From Oscillospiraceae bacterium (GTDB lineage: Bacteria; Bacillota; Clostridia; Oscillospirales; Ruminococcaceae): a DNA stretch of 64,000 bases. Numbering within the stretch: the first letter of the stretch is position 1; each line of letters begins with the position of its first letter. Where the stretch lies: positions 62,001 through 126,000 of the forward strand of contig JAEEIA010000056.1 of the NCBI GenBank assembly GCA_016281125.1, written 5' to 3'. Made by a program: the position numbers and the translations under genes. The notes beneath the pieces were generated by a model. That model saw only the letters and a program-made list of their open reading frames with translations, was not told the origin of the DNA and made no database searches. Below are positions 42,415 through 50,898 of the stretch, piece after piece.

Positions 42415-42443
42415 AGTATACCATATTCCGGCGTTTTTTTCAA
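42415..42443 (-). promoter_or_regulatory. Promoter of the PIG-L dockerin gene
   Basis: TTGAAA (42438-42443), 17-nt spacer, TATACT (42415-42420) on the minus strand. Confidence 0.78.
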
Positions 42444-42551
42444 CAGTCTGCGGAAAGAAACGAGTATCTTCCGCGAAAATATCCGCACCGTCATCGTTCC
42501 CGCTGCAGCGCACCGGATTCTGTTAAATCACAAAATGATCCACAAAAAGGA

Positions 42552-42580
42552 TTGCATTTTTCGTGAAAATGCGCTATACT
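42552..42580 (+). promoter_or_regulatory. Promoter of the mini-dockerin gene
   Basis: TTGCAT, 17-nt spacer, TATACT preceded by ATGCGC. The 328-bp gap between the divergent dockerin genes holds both promoters and a GC-rich leader of about 120 bases. Confidence 0.82.
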
Positions 42581-42705
42581 GAATGCACAACAGCAGCGGA
42601 GGACTGCTGACAGTCTGCACGCCATTCCTCACACGCCCTGTATTCAGCTTGCAGCGGCGCAGCCGGTGTGCTGCAACATCTATGTCTATACGGGAGGTAA
42701 GACAC

Positions 42706-43101
42706 ATGAAAACAAAGCTCTTTGCGGCACTGACTGCGGCCGCGCTGCTCTGCGGGGTGATGACAGCTCCGGCATCGGCGGAACAAAAGTACCAGATGGG
42801 TGATGTCAACATGGACGGAGAGGTTTCTATTGAGGATCCGTTTCTGATTTTAATGGAATATGTGGAACACTGCGTTGCTACAAAGCCGCATATCCTGACA
42901 CCGGAACAGCTTGCACTCGCTGATGTGGACGGTTTGTCTTATACAACCTGGTGGGGCGAAGAAGCCAGTGTGGATGTGACAGATTCGCAATGCCTCTTCC
43001 GATTCTACGTTTACACAGTCAGCGATCCGGATCAGAAAGGCACCGACGTCTGCGCATGGGTGCGCGCCAATTACCCGAATATGTATGAACAGCAGGAATA
43101 A
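42706..43101 (+). CDS. Secreted minimal dockerin protein
   Basis: The 131-residue protein is a signal peptide (1-21) followed by almost nothing but a dockerin-like pair: GDVNMDGEVSIEDPFLIL and, after a 30-residue linker, DVDGLSYTTW..EASVDVTDSQCLF, in which the second calcium loop is interrupted. About 25 residues remain for any other function. It may occupy cohesins as a plug or bear a small ligand, or it may be a degraded enzyme remnant. RBS GGGAGG. Confidence 0.75.
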   Translation: MKTKLFAALTAAALLCGVMTAPASAEQKYQMGDVNMDGEVSIEDPFLILMEYVEHCVATKPHILTPEQLALADVDGLSYTTWWGEEASVDVTDSQCLFRFYVYTVSDPDQKGTDVCAWVRANYPNMYEQQE

Positions 43102-43198
43102 CCTGCGTATCGCATCAGCAGCGTGACCGGAAAAGCATCCGTTCAAAACTCTTTTGACAGCGCAGGTATTTCGCAAATACGAACAGAATAACATGCAA

Positions 43199-43232
43199 GC
43201 GGACACAGCATCGTTCTGTGTCCGCTTTGTTT
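43199..43232. terminator. Terminator after the mini-dockerin gene
   Basis: Perfect stem GCGGACACAG / CTGTGTCCGC with a 7-nt loop and TTTGTTT. Confidence 0.85.
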
Positions 43233-43254
43233 ATAACTTTATGACTAAAAGGTA

Positions 43255-43283
43255 TTGACAAGCATTCTGAAATATTGTATAAT
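43255..43283 (+). promoter_or_regulatory. Consensus promoter of the pseudokinase gene
   Basis: TTGACA, 17-nt spacer, TATAAT, both perfect. Confidence 0.88.
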
Positions 43284-43360
43284 AAAATAGTATATAAGGC
43301 ACATAACATGCACGGAAGGCCGCGCGGCTTTCCGCATTCAAACTGAAAGGAAAAGGAAGG

Positions 43361-46300
43361 ATGTGGCATATGATCGGCATGGAATCTCTTAAACAGATCG
43401 CGGAACAGCTCCCGCAGCCCCTCTGGGGACGCTGGGAACGCAAGGAACAGCTGGCCTCTGCGCCGGACTGCCTCACGTACCGCCTCGAATCCAGACGCAT
43501 GAACCGGACAGAAACGGCGGTGCTCAAAATTATTCCACTCACCGCGGCGCGCGCATACTTCAACGACGAGCAGAAGCAGGCGCAGATCGCCAAGGCAAAG
43601 GATCGCACCGAACGCGAATCCGACCTGCTGTTCCAAATGCAGGAATGCCCCAACATCGTCACCTATCAGGACGAAGCACTGGAAGAGCTCAAGGCTGACG
43701 GCCAGCTTGAGGGCTATGCGTATCTGGTCCGGATGGAGCAGCTCGACTGCCTGACCGACCGGATCCGTTCGCACCGCTTTGATCTTTCTGAGGCCACAGT
43801 CCGCGCGCTTGCAATGGATCTTGCAAAGGCGCTGGCCTATGCGCACGCACAGGGCATCATGCACAGGAATATTCAGCCGGACAAAATTTTCCTCTCCGGC
43901 ACCGGCACCGCAAAGCTCGGCGGCTTCCGTGTGCCGAACCGCACCGGCGCCAGACGCCCGATGCAGGATTCTGATGCATATACCGCACCGGAAATCGTCT
44001 ATGCGAAGTCGGCGGATGAGTTTACCCCGCAGGCGGATCTCTACGCACTCGGCGTCTGCCTGTATCAGCTGATGAACGAGATGTATCTGCCGTTTGAAAA
44101 AGAATGCGACCCCGATGAAGCATGGGATATGCGCATGAACGGCGAACCGTTCCCGGCACTGAAACACGCGTCAGCGGCATTCAGCCTGATCATCCGCAAG
44201 TGCTGCGCATTCGATCCCGCAGAGCGCTATCAGTCCGCAGAACAGCTGATTGAGGATCTGATTATCCGCAAGATGCCCGCGCAGACGGCCAATACAGGCC
44301 GCGAATCCGAAGAAGAAGCGGGGCTACGGGAACCGGCAAAAGCTGAGCCGGTTCGGAAGCGTGCAGCGTTTTTCGCCGTACAGAATGAAGATGCAGAACC
44401 CGAAGCCGTAACGGCTGCGGAGAATCAAACGGAACCGGAGGCAGAGGCAGAAGCCGTCACGGAGCCGGAACCCGAGGCAGAAGCCGTTACGGAGCCGGAA
44501 CCCGAGGCAGAAGCCGCCGCGGAGCCGGAACCCGAGGCAGAAGCCGCCGCGGAGCCGGAACCCGAGGCAGAAGCCGTCACGGAGCCGGAACCCGAGGCAG
44601 AAGCCGCCGCGGAGCCAGAACCCGAGGCAGAAGCCGTCACGGTACCGGAACCCGAGGCTGAGGCCGTTACGGAGCCGGAACCCGAGGCAGAAGCCGTCAC
44701 GGAGCCGGAACCGGAAACAGAAAAAACTCCGGAGCCTGCAACAACGCAGAAAATCCCGGTGACGCCGGAGCAGATTCATGCAGAGCAGGCAGCGGAACGC
44801 GCGTCCTTTGTGATGCCGCAGTTCACCGAAACCTTGCAGGAGCTCTCCATGCAGATGCAGTGGGATCAGCGTCCCGCGCCCGACCGCCGCGCCCAGCGTT
44901 CTGAAGCAGCCGCGGAGGAACGCGAGGAAATGGAGATCGAGGGCACTGTTCTGGTACACTACCACGGCAATGACGAGCGTGTCAGAGTGCCCGCCGGCAT
45001 CACGAAAATCGGCGTCGGCGCCTTTGCGGGCAACCGCAATCTGCGCACAGTCTATCTGCCGGACGGCCTGCTGCGGCTTGAGGAGCAGGCGTTCTCCAGC
45101 TGCCGTACCCTTGAGGAGGTTCGCTTCCCGGATTCCCTGCGCTGCATCAACAATGAGGCATTCCGCGGCTGTATCGCGCTGCGGTCTGTCAGACTGCGCG
45201 GCTCGCTCACGCAGATCGGCGCCAGTGCGTTTTCCGGCTGCCGGAGCATGACGGCCGTCACGCTGGACTGCCCGATTGAGAAAATCGGCTATGACGCGTT
45301 CTACGATTGCAGCAGCCTGACGGAAATCACCGTCAGCGAGGGCTCGCTGGCGTTCCGCAGCATTGACGGCATCCTGTTCGATTACGACGGCAAGCATCTG
45401 CTGCTCTATCCCGCCGGTCGCCTCTCAACGGACTATATCGTGCCGGAAAATGTGTATTCCATCGGCGACAGCGCATTCTGCGGCTGCGATCATCTGGAGC
45501 GCATCAAGCTGACCAGAAACGTCAAGCTGATCGGCTCCTCGGCATTCCGCAACTGCATGAAGCTCCGCGAGGTCATATTCCCGGAGAATCTGGAAACGAT
45601 CAAAAACTGCGCCTTCCAGAACTGCATCAGCCTGACGCGTGTCAATCTGCCGTACTGGACAGCGTATATCGGCGCATATGCGTTCAGCGGCTGCAAGCAG
45701 CTCTCCGAGGTGCATCTGCCCTCCAAGCTGACAGAGCTCTGCATGGGTATCTTTGAATACTGCGCATCGCTAACGCAGCTCCGGCTGCCGGACGGCATCG
45801 TGAAAATCGGCGAAAAAGCGTTTATTTCTTCCGGTATCGCCGAGCTGTTCGTCCCGTATTCCGTATCCAGAATCGAGCACCGCGCATTCGCCTGCTGTTC
45901 CGGTCTGCGGTTTATCTTCCTGTCGAACCGGATCAATCAGATCGCGTCCGATGCATTTGAAAAGCACAGCGCGTCCCTGACGATCTTCGGCATGACGAAT
46001 TCCAAGGCGTCGGAATACGCCGAAACCAGCAGAATCCGGTTTGAGCCGATGTTCGCGCTCAGCCCCGGAAACGGCTATCAGGTGCTGCATAAGTATTACG
46101 GCGTGTTCCGGGAGGTCATCATTCCCCCGGATGTGAACGTCATCTCTGCGCACGCATTCCAGAACTGCAAGTCGCTGCATATCATCGACCTGCCCTCCGG
46201 CATCGGAGAAATCGGCGCAGAGGCGTTCCGCGGCTGTGTCAATCTGGAAAAGGTCAAGCTGACCAATCTCATTATCTCCGTCGGGGAGAATGCCTTTGCG

Positions 46301-46870
46301 GACTGCGACGCGCTGAAAGAACTGAAAATCACCGATCTTTCGCAGTCGTATCCTGTCAAGGTGCAGCGGAAGATTCACCGGAATTTCTACCGCGTACTGA
46401 AGGACATCAATCCGGAAACCGCGGAGGAATATGCAAAGAAATACAATGCCGTCACCAAGACCGCGCTGTTCGATATTTCGTTTGCGCGGCAGGCGGAAAA
46501 GGAAAATCAGGAGCATGTGGAGCAGCTTGCGGATGAATACGAGAACACGGTTCTCCTCCAGGCGCTGCTTTCGCTGATCCGTTCGGAGATGGAAAAGTCC
46601 GAGCGTAGACTCATTCAGATTGAGCTGTTCGGGGACTGCATGATCACGACGGGCGTCATGGCGGGCAAGACCGCGATTCGGCGGTTCCTCTACCGCGATC
46701 TGGACGCGGGCGTGCGGATTCTGCCGAATGCGAACCATATGCAGGCATGTGCCGCTGCGATCATCCGGGAACTCGGCGATGTTTACGGGCTGGCACCGAT
46801 CCAGAACAAGGATTCCGTGCTGATTCAGCCGGTTGTCGCAACGCCGCGTACAGCGAAAAACAACGCATAA
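43361..46870 (+). CDS. Pseudokinase - Glu/Pro repeat - leucine-rich repeat protein
   Basis: The 1169-residue protein starts with a Ser/Thr kinase-like domain (about 20-310). The beta3 Lys56 (VLKII) and later YTAPEIV and QADLYALGVCLYQLM segments are recognisable, but HRD is HRN170, the loop Lys is Gln172, the loop Asn is Lys175, DFG is GGF (187-189) and no Gly-rich loop is seen, so catalysis is unlikely. Residues about 350-460 are an acidic EPEPEAEAVT repeat. Residues about 535-980 hold LRR_5 (BspA-like) repeats such as IGVGAFAGNRNLRTVYLPDG. The last 190 residues are helical without a known family. No signal peptide or membrane helix, so it is probably a cytoplasmic scaffold. ATG at 43370 is an alternative start. 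Confidence 0.83.
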   Translation: MWHMIGMESLKQIAEQLPQPLWGRWERKEQLASAPDCLTYRLESRRMNRTETAVLKIIPLTAARAYFNDEQKQAQIAKAKDRTERESDLLFQMQECPNIVTYQDEALEELKADGQLEGYAYLVRMEQLDCLTDRIRSHRFDLSEATVRALAMDLAKALAYAHAQGIMHRNIQPDKIFLSGTGTAKLGGFRVPNRTGARRPMQDSDAYTAPEIVYAKSADEFTPQADLYALGVCLYQLMNEMYLPFEKECDPDEAWDMRMNGEPFPALKHASAAFSLIIRKCCAFDPAERYQSAEQLIEDLIIRKMPAQTANTGRESEEEAGLREPAKAEPVRKRAAFFAVQNEDAEPEAVTAAENQTEPEAEAEAVTEPEPEAEAVTEPEPEAEAAAEPEPEAEAAAEPEPEAEAVTEPEPEAEAAAEPEPEAEAVTVPEPEAEAVTEPEPEAEAVTEPEPETEKTPEPATTQKIPVTPEQIHAEQAAERASFVMPQFTETLQELSMQMQWDQRPAPDRRAQRSEAAAEEREEMEIEGTVLVHYHGNDERVRVPAGITKIGVGAFAGNRNLRTVYLPDGLLRLEEQAFSSCRTLEEVRFPDSLRCINNEAFRGCIALRSVRLRGSLTQIGASAFSGCRSMTAVTLDCPIEKIGYDAFYDCSSLTEITVSEGSLAFRSIDGILFDYDGKHLLLYPAGRLSTDYIVPENVYSIGDSAFCGCDHLERIKLTRNVKLIGSSAFRNCMKLREVIFPENLETIKNCAFQNCISLTRVNLPYWTAYIGAYAFSGCKQLSEVHLPSKLTELCMGIFEYCASLTQLRLPDGIVKIGEKAFISSGIAELFVPYSVSRIEHRAFACCSGLRFIFLSNRINQIASDAFEKHSASLTIFGMTNSKASEYAETSRIRFEPMFALSPGNGYQVLHKYYGVFREVIIPPDVNVISAHAFQNCKSLHIIDLPSGIGEIGAEAFRGCVNLEKVKLTNLIISVGENAFADCDALKELKITDLSQSYPVKVQRKIHRNFYRVLKDINPETAEEYAKKYNAVTKTALFDISFARQAEKENQEHVEQLADEYENTVLLQALLSLIRSEMEKSERRLIQIELFGDCMITTGVMAGKTAIRRFLYRDLDAGVRILPNANHMQACAAAIIRELGDVYGLAPIQNKDSVLIQPVVATPRTAKNNA
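44461..44700. repeat. Eight in-frame 30-bp tandem repeats
   Basis: Each 30-bp unit encodes EPEPEAEAVT or the variant ending AA. Degenerate units flank both sides. Copy number may change by slippage while keeping frame. Confidence 0.9.
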
Positions 46871-46893
46871 TCTGACAAAATGATATACATTGA

Positions 46894-46930
46894 AACCGGG
46901 CGCTGAAACCAGTCAGCGCCCGGTTCTGTC
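46894..46930 (+). terminator. Terminator of the pseudokinase gene
   Basis: Thirteen-pair stem AACCGGGCGCTGA / TCAGCGCCCGGTT, then CTGTCT; T run is modest. Confidence 0.78.
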
Positions 46931-47245
46931 TAAGGTATCTCCTATGGATTGAGAATGGGGCTCTGCCCCAAACCCCGCTTAAGGGCTACTAGCCCTTAAG
47001 AATCCCATTATGTATAGAAAATAAGCCTATAATAAAAGTTTCGGTCAAGCCTTTTCAAAGGCTTGCGGGGGCGAGGGGCAGCGCCCCCGTCGCTCACCGC
47101 AGTGAGCGAAACACTTTTGCGTTCAAGAGCTCCGCAAGGGGTGAATTGCCGCAAAGCGGCAAGAGGGGACGCCCTGCGGTAGAGGGCGTCCCCTTTTATA
47201 CGGTATCTCCGATGGATTCAGAATGGTGCGCTGCCCCCATTATGA
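46931..47245. repeat. Dispersed intergenic hairpin repeat, composite copy near 47 kb
   Basis: The gap of 369 bp is a chain of hairpins: GGGCTCTGCCCC, TTAAGGGCT..AGCCCTTAA, AAGCC..GGCTT, GGGGGCG..CGCCCCC, CGCTCACCGCAGTGAGCG, and the GGGGACGCCCT module (47165-47193). The part 47133-47193 is nearly identical, inverted, to 40796-40857. It ends in a CTCCGATGGATT..CTGCCCCC segment like the copies at 16.8 and 57.7 kb. Confidence 0.78.
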
Positions 47246-48190
47246 ATCTGCCGGCGGCACTTTTGCCTTCGGGCATCGGTTTACAATGATGATGCCTGCG
47301 CAGACCAGCACCAGCGCAATCAGAAAGCTGGCGCTCAGCACGCCGGATTCATGCAGCACAATCGCGGAAATCACCACGCCGCACACCGGATTCATAAACC
47401 CGTATACCGCCACCTTTGAAACCGGATTATATTTCAGCAGCATGGCCCAGACCGAGTACGCTGCCGCCGATACAAATGCCAGATACAGCAGCACCGAAAC
47501 CGCCGGTACCGTGTATGTCCCGATCTGTCCGCCGCCGAGCAGACCGATCACCGCAAGCACAATGCCGCCGAGCAGGAACTGCCAGCCGCTCAGCAGCACG
47601 GGATCCTCCCCGCCGGAGAGCTTCTTCATAAACGCGGACGAAAACCCGCTTGCGACCGTACACAGCAGAATCAGGCCGTCCCCGATCAGCTGAAAGCGCA
47701 GCCCGCCGGTCAGGCCGTCCAGGTTAATCAGGATGATTCCGAGGAACCCGACCGTGCAGCCGATGATGCTCCGCACGGTCAGCTTCTCGATCCGCAGCAG
47801 CAGCGACGCAATCAGAATCGCTGTAAACACGTTTATTCCGACCAGCACCGACGCCTTGACGCCCGTCGTATGCGCAAGGCCGATGTAATAGCAGAAATAT
47901 TGCAGCACCGTCTGAAACAGGCTGATGATGCAGATTTTTTTCAAGGAGCGGCGGTTCGGAATCAGCAGCTTTTTCGCGCGGATACTTCCGAATGCAAGCG
48001 CCATCATCCCCGCCAGCGCAAAGCGGATGCCGCCGAAGGTCAGCTGATCCGCCCATGCATCCGTCCGGATGCCGAACAGCGCATAGCCGGTTTTGACGGC
48101 GGAAAACGCGCTGCCCCAGAGCGCGCAGCTGAAAAACGCCAGCAGCGCCACAATCCGCGGATTTTTCAGTTTTGTCTTTTGTTGTTCCAT
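47240..48190 (-). CDS. EamA/DMT family transporter
   Basis: The 316-residue protein has ten predicted helices in two EamA repeats, with CALWGSAFSAVKTGY opening the first and FSSAFMKKLSG opening the second. Family members export metabolites such as amino acids or act as permeases of unknown substrate. The start at 48190 is chosen over an upstream Met as AGAAAGGG is 6-8 bases away. No promoter was found; it may be reached by read-through from the upstream three-gene unit past the terminator at 48226-48256. Confidence 0.88.
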   Translation of the reverse strand: MEQQKTKLKNPRIVALLAFFSCALWGSAFSAVKTGYALFGIRTDAWADQLTFGGIRFALAGMMALAFGSIRAKKLLIPNRRSLKKICIISLFQTVLQYFCYYIGLAHTTGVKASVLVGINVFTAILIASLLLRIEKLTVRSIIGCTVGFLGIILINLDGLTGGLRFQLIGDGLILLCTVASGFSSAFMKKLSGGEDPVLLSGWQFLLGGIVLAVIGLLGGGQIGTYTVPAVSVLLYLAFVSAAAYSVWAMLLKYNPVSKVAVYGFMNPVCGVVISAIVLHESGVLSASFLIALVLVCAGIIIVNRCPKAKVPPADS

Positions 48191-48225
48191 ATCGGCCCTT
48201 TCTTCTGCCTGTTCCTGTATTCCGC

Positions 48226-48256
48226 AAAAACGCAGGCAGCCCTCCGGCTGCCTGCG
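48226..48256 (-). terminator. Terminator of the three-gene unit 48361-49645
   Basis: Stem CGCAGGCAGC / GCTGCCTGCG, followed on the minus strand by TTTTTGC. Confidence 0.78.
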
Positions 48257-48360
48257 CATCGGTGTGCCTGTCCGCGTCTGCACGGAATCAGTGCGCCTGA
48301 TTATTTTCGTACGTTCCTGCCGCTTCTGCTTCATTGCAGAATGCCGCCCCTGAACCCCGT

Positions 48361-48732
48361 TCAGGCAAAGAACACCTCGCCGTCTGCGCGGTCGATCTCA
48401 TAGCTGGCCAGCACGCGGATATCTCCGATCAGATGCTGGTTCAGAATGTCGATCTCATCCGCGGGAATCCAGAGCGCACGGCGGTTCCGCTCCTGCACAT
48501 GCTGCACGGGGAACTGCCGGATATAGGCATCCTCCACCAGAAATTTCACCACATACACAACATTGTCGCATTCCTTCGCAATGCGCATATGCCGCGCAAT
48601 CTGCGAAGCGCCCTCCTCCGAGAGGAGCGCCGTAAAGAGCGGCTGCTCGGCCGGTCTGGGCGGAAATCCGCGGAAGCTGCGCGCTTCCACCTCATGAAAC
48701 TCGTCTGCATTCAGCGGGCGGTAAAGCTCCAT
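48361..48732 (-). CDS. Hypothetical protein
   Basis: This 123-residue soluble protein (MELYRPLNADEFHEV start) matches no family known to me. It has a mixed alpha/beta pattern with VVYVVKFLVED and a C-terminal VLASYEIDRADGEVFFA segment. RBS AAAGGAAGG. Last gene of a three-gene unit with a membrane protein and a YbjN-like protein. Confidence 0.65.
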   Translation of the reverse strand: MELYRPLNADEFHEVEARSFRGFPPRPAEQPLFTALLSEEGASQIARHMRIAKECDNVVYVVKFLVEDAYIRQFPVQHVQERNRRALWIPADEIDILNQHLIGDIRVLASYEIDRADGEVFFA

Positions 48733-48753
48733 AGGATACCTTCCTTTCTGCGT

Positions 48754-49119
48754 TCACGATGCAGTGCTGCTCTTTGTCTGCCGCAACCTGCGGGCATGGA
48801 TCTCGTCGTGAAGTTTGTACATCTTCTGCACGGAGTTTTCAAGGAAATAGTAATGCCAGATATACGGCACCAGCAGACCGAGAATCAGAATCAGCAGCGG
48901 GAGCATCATAATCAGCTCACCGAGCAGATAAATCGCCAGTGTAATGAAAAATCCCAGCGCGAACAGAATCGTCACGAGAAAATGAATCAGCCGCTCATGC
49001 TGCATGAAGCCGATCATGATCAGATGCGACTGCTCCAGCTCTTCGTAGTCGATATCCGCATCGGCATCCGCAAGTCTGGCCTCCAGTGCGCGCAGATATT
49101 CCGTCAGATATTTCCGCAT
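48754..49119 (-). CDS. Small two-helix membrane protein
   Basis: The 121-residue protein has an N-terminal acidic helix (EARLADADADIDYEELEQ), two adjacent hydrophobic helices (about 45-90) and a basic C-terminal tail. Both ends are predicted to be cytoplasmic. No family recognised. It lies 19 bases from its upstream and 21 bases from its downstream neighbour. Confidence 0.68.
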   Translation of the reverse strand: MRKYLTEYLRALEARLADADADIDYEELEQSHLIMIGFMQHERLIHFLVTILFALGFFITLAIYLLGELIMMLPLLILILGLLVPYIWHYYFLENSVQKMYKLHDEIHARRLRQTKSSTAS

Positions 49120-49138
49120 GATGCATCATCCTTTCGGG

Positions 49139-49645
49139 TTACGTGGCAGCCCCGTCCGCAGCATCCGCTGCAAGGAACTGCTCCAGCGTCATATCTCCGC
49201 TGTTCAGCGCGAGGAAGCGGTCGTTATAGCGGTCAACCGTTTCGGCAGACACGAACATCAGATACGAAAACAGCGATTCGCTGAGAACGCTGTCAATGAA
49301 GCAGCTTGTCAGCCGGAACCGGATCTCACCGGTGCTGAGATTCAGGTCAAAGGAGCCGTCAATCAATCCGTGATTGGCTGCCGCGACTGCGACGGCGGCA
49401 TCCTTTCTGCGCGTTTCCTCAACGGCAAACGGCATCACGGAAAAGACGGATGCGATCTGCTTATCCGCCCGCAGAATGATATGCAGCGTCATCGGCAGAT
49501 CCGCACCCGAAAAGCGGATACGGATATGCGTGCGTGCATCGGTCTGCTCCTGCACAGTATATTTCAGATTGCGGTGATCGAGCATCGCGGTCAGCACCGC
49601 AGCATTCTGCTTCATGTTTTCGATGCGGCTCGGATCGGGCGTCAT
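49139..49645 (-). CDS. YbjN-like protein
   Basis: The 168-residue protein shows the YbjN layout, with a beta-rich N-terminal half (HIRIRFSGADLPMTLHIIL) and a helical second half with NHGLIDGSFDLNLSTGEIRFR. YbjN domains resemble type III secretion chaperone folds; function in Firmicutes is unknown. ATG at 49645 is preferred to a TTG 27 bases upstream because AAAGGAGG then has normal spacing. Confidence 0.7.
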   Translation of the reverse strand: MTPDPSRIENMKQNAAVLTAMLDHRNLKYTVQEQTDARTHIRIRFSGADLPMTLHIILRADKQIASVFSVMPFAVEETRRKDAAVAVAAANHGLIDGSFDLNLSTGEIRFRLTSCFIDSVLSESLFSYLMFVSAETVDRYNDRFLALNSGDMTLEQFLAADAADGAAT

Positions 49646-49682
49646 CGGCAAAGCCTCCTTTACGGTCTGCAATTACGGTTAT

Positions 49683-49711
49683 ATTATACCATATCTTTCA
49701 AAATACGTCAA
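49683..49711 (-). promoter_or_regulatory. Promoter of the three-gene unit
   Basis: TTGACG (49706-49711), 17-nt spacer, TATAAT (49683-49688) on the minus strand. Confidence 0.82.
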
Positions 49712-49759
49712 GCGGTTATCGTAATTTTGTACAAATTTGATAGACAAATCCGTCATCTC

Positions 49760-50602
49760 TTACAGGACGGCGCTTGCATGACGCGTCACATGACAGCCGA
49801 CGTTGACAGCAACCGGCAGTCCGGCAATATGCGTCGGCGCCTGCTCAATATTGACAGCCAGCGCGGTCACGGTTCCGCCGAAGCCCTGCGGCCCGATGCC
49901 CAGGCGGTTCACGGATGTGAGCATTTTCTCCTCAAGCGCGGCGTACAGCGGCTTCGGATTGCGCACGGCAACGTCGCGGCAGAGCGCTTTCTTTGCAAGA
50001 TACGCACACTGTTCAAAGTCGCCGCCGATGCCGACGCCGACCACAATCGGCGGGCAGGGATTGCTGCCTGCATGTGCGACGGCATCCGTCACAAATCCGA
50101 CAATGTCATCCTCAGAAGCGGCGGGCGTCAGCATTTTCAGGGCGCTCATGTTTTCGCTGCCGAAGCCCTTGGGGCAGACGTCAATGCGGATCTGCTCGCC
50201 CGGCACAATGTCCAGATGCAGTACGGCGGGGGTATTGTTTCCGGTATTCACACGCTCCAGCGGATCGCCGACAACCGAACAGCGCAGATAGCCCTCCAGA
50301 TAACCCGCAGCGACGCCCTTGTTCACGGCTTCGCGCAGGTCGCCGCCGGTGATGTGGACGTCCTGACCGATCTGCATAAAGATGACTGCCATGCCGGTGT
50401 CCTGACAGATCGGAAGGCCGGTTTCACGCGCGGCGTCAAGGTTGGCACAGAGGTCGGCAAAGACTGCCTTGCCGGCCGCAGACTGTTCTTTCGCACTGCC
50501 GCAGCGGATGCACTGCTCCAGTGCCGCGGGCAGCTCTTTATTTGCCTGTATGCACAGATCGCGGACGGTTTCCGTGATCCGGTCTGTATGAAGCTCTCTC
50601 AT
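49760..50602 (-). CDS. Class I fumarate hydratase, alpha subunit
   Basis: The 280-residue protein matches the N-terminal domain of [4Fe-4S] fumarase/tartrate dehydratase: LPICQDTGMAVIFM, RVNTGNNTPAVLH, VCPKGFGSENMSALKML and SNPCPPIVVGVGIGG, with the three cluster cysteines in these blocks. It would interconvert fumarate and malate together with a beta subunit. The beta gene normally follows directly, but the next genes here (YbjN-like and others) are unrelated and have their own promoter. ATG at 50602 is preceded by AAGGAGG. Confidence 0.9.
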   Translation of the reverse strand: MRELHTDRITETVRDLCIQANKELPAALEQCIRCGSAKEQSAAGKAVFADLCANLDAARETGLPICQDTGMAVIFMQIGQDVHITGGDLREAVNKGVAAGYLEGYLRCSVVGDPLERVNTGNNTPAVLHLDIVPGEQIRIDVCPKGFGSENMSALKMLTPAASEDDIVGFVTDAVAHAGSNPCPPIVVGVGIGGDFEQCAYLAKKALCRDVAVRNPKPLYAALEEKMLTSVNRLGIGPQGFGGTVTALAVNIEQAPTHIAGLPVAVNVGCHVTRHASAVL

Positions 50603-50636
50603 GGGTTCGTCCTCCTTGCAGGAATATTGCGCTTTC

Positions 50637-50665
50637 AGTATAACACAAAAACAATTTTTGTGCAA
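50637..50665 (-). promoter_or_regulatory. Promoter of the fumarase alpha gene
   Basis: TTGCAC (50660-50665), A/T-rich 17-nt spacer, TATACT (50637-50642) on the minus strand. Confidence 0.8.
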
Positions 50666-50692
50666 GACCTTTCCGGGATTTTCGGCGCGGCG

Positions 50693-50715
50693 AATCAGGA
50701 AGTTGAAAGAAAACC
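50693..50715. repeat. 23-bp element, copy 2
   Basis: Identical to 26535-26557 and placed 27 bases upstream of the fumarase gene -35 hexamer. Confidence 0.7.
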
Positions 50716-50805
50716 AAGAAGTCCCCATTCTTCAATCGCATCCGCGAAGCGGATACCTCTTTTATAATACTCCATGATGAACCACTCCCCTGTTCCTGCC
50801 GATGC

Positions 50806-50834
50806 TTGCATTTTTAGGGAAAATGTGCTATACT
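50806..50834 (+). promoter_or_regulatory. Promoter of the topoisomerase operon
   Basis: TTGCAT, 17-nt spacer, TATACT preceded by ATGTGC. A short GCATCCGCGAAGCGGATACC hairpin at 50737-50756 lies upstream and resembles the end of the repeat near 8.35 kb. Confidence 0.83.
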
Positions 50835-50898
50835 AACTTTATATGACTATTTCGGGTGTGCGCCCGTTCGCTGCATACCCATAGAAAGGAACATCCCC

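Noticed and set aside
43361-44300. Active Ser/Thr protein kinase
   Set aside because: HRD is HRN, DFG is GGF and the loop Lys and Asn are changed, so an active enzyme is unlikely.
44436-44720. Possible CRISPR-like array of 30-bp repeats
   Set aside because: The repeats are contiguous with no spacers, in frame, and encode an acidic hinge.
44324-45397. Minus-strand frame with periodic Gly/Phe repeats
   Set aside because: It is the complement of the EPEPEAEAVT coding repeat and has no start signals.
40796-47193. Insertion sequence flanked by inverted 61-62-bp repeats
   Set aside because: The inverted copies enclose dockerin and pseudokinase genes, with no transposase; they are better explained as members of a dispersed repeat family.
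47240-48334. Longer start for the DMT transporter
   Set aside because: The extra 48 residues are hydrophilic, cross the upstream terminator and have no ribosome binding site; the start at 48190 has one.
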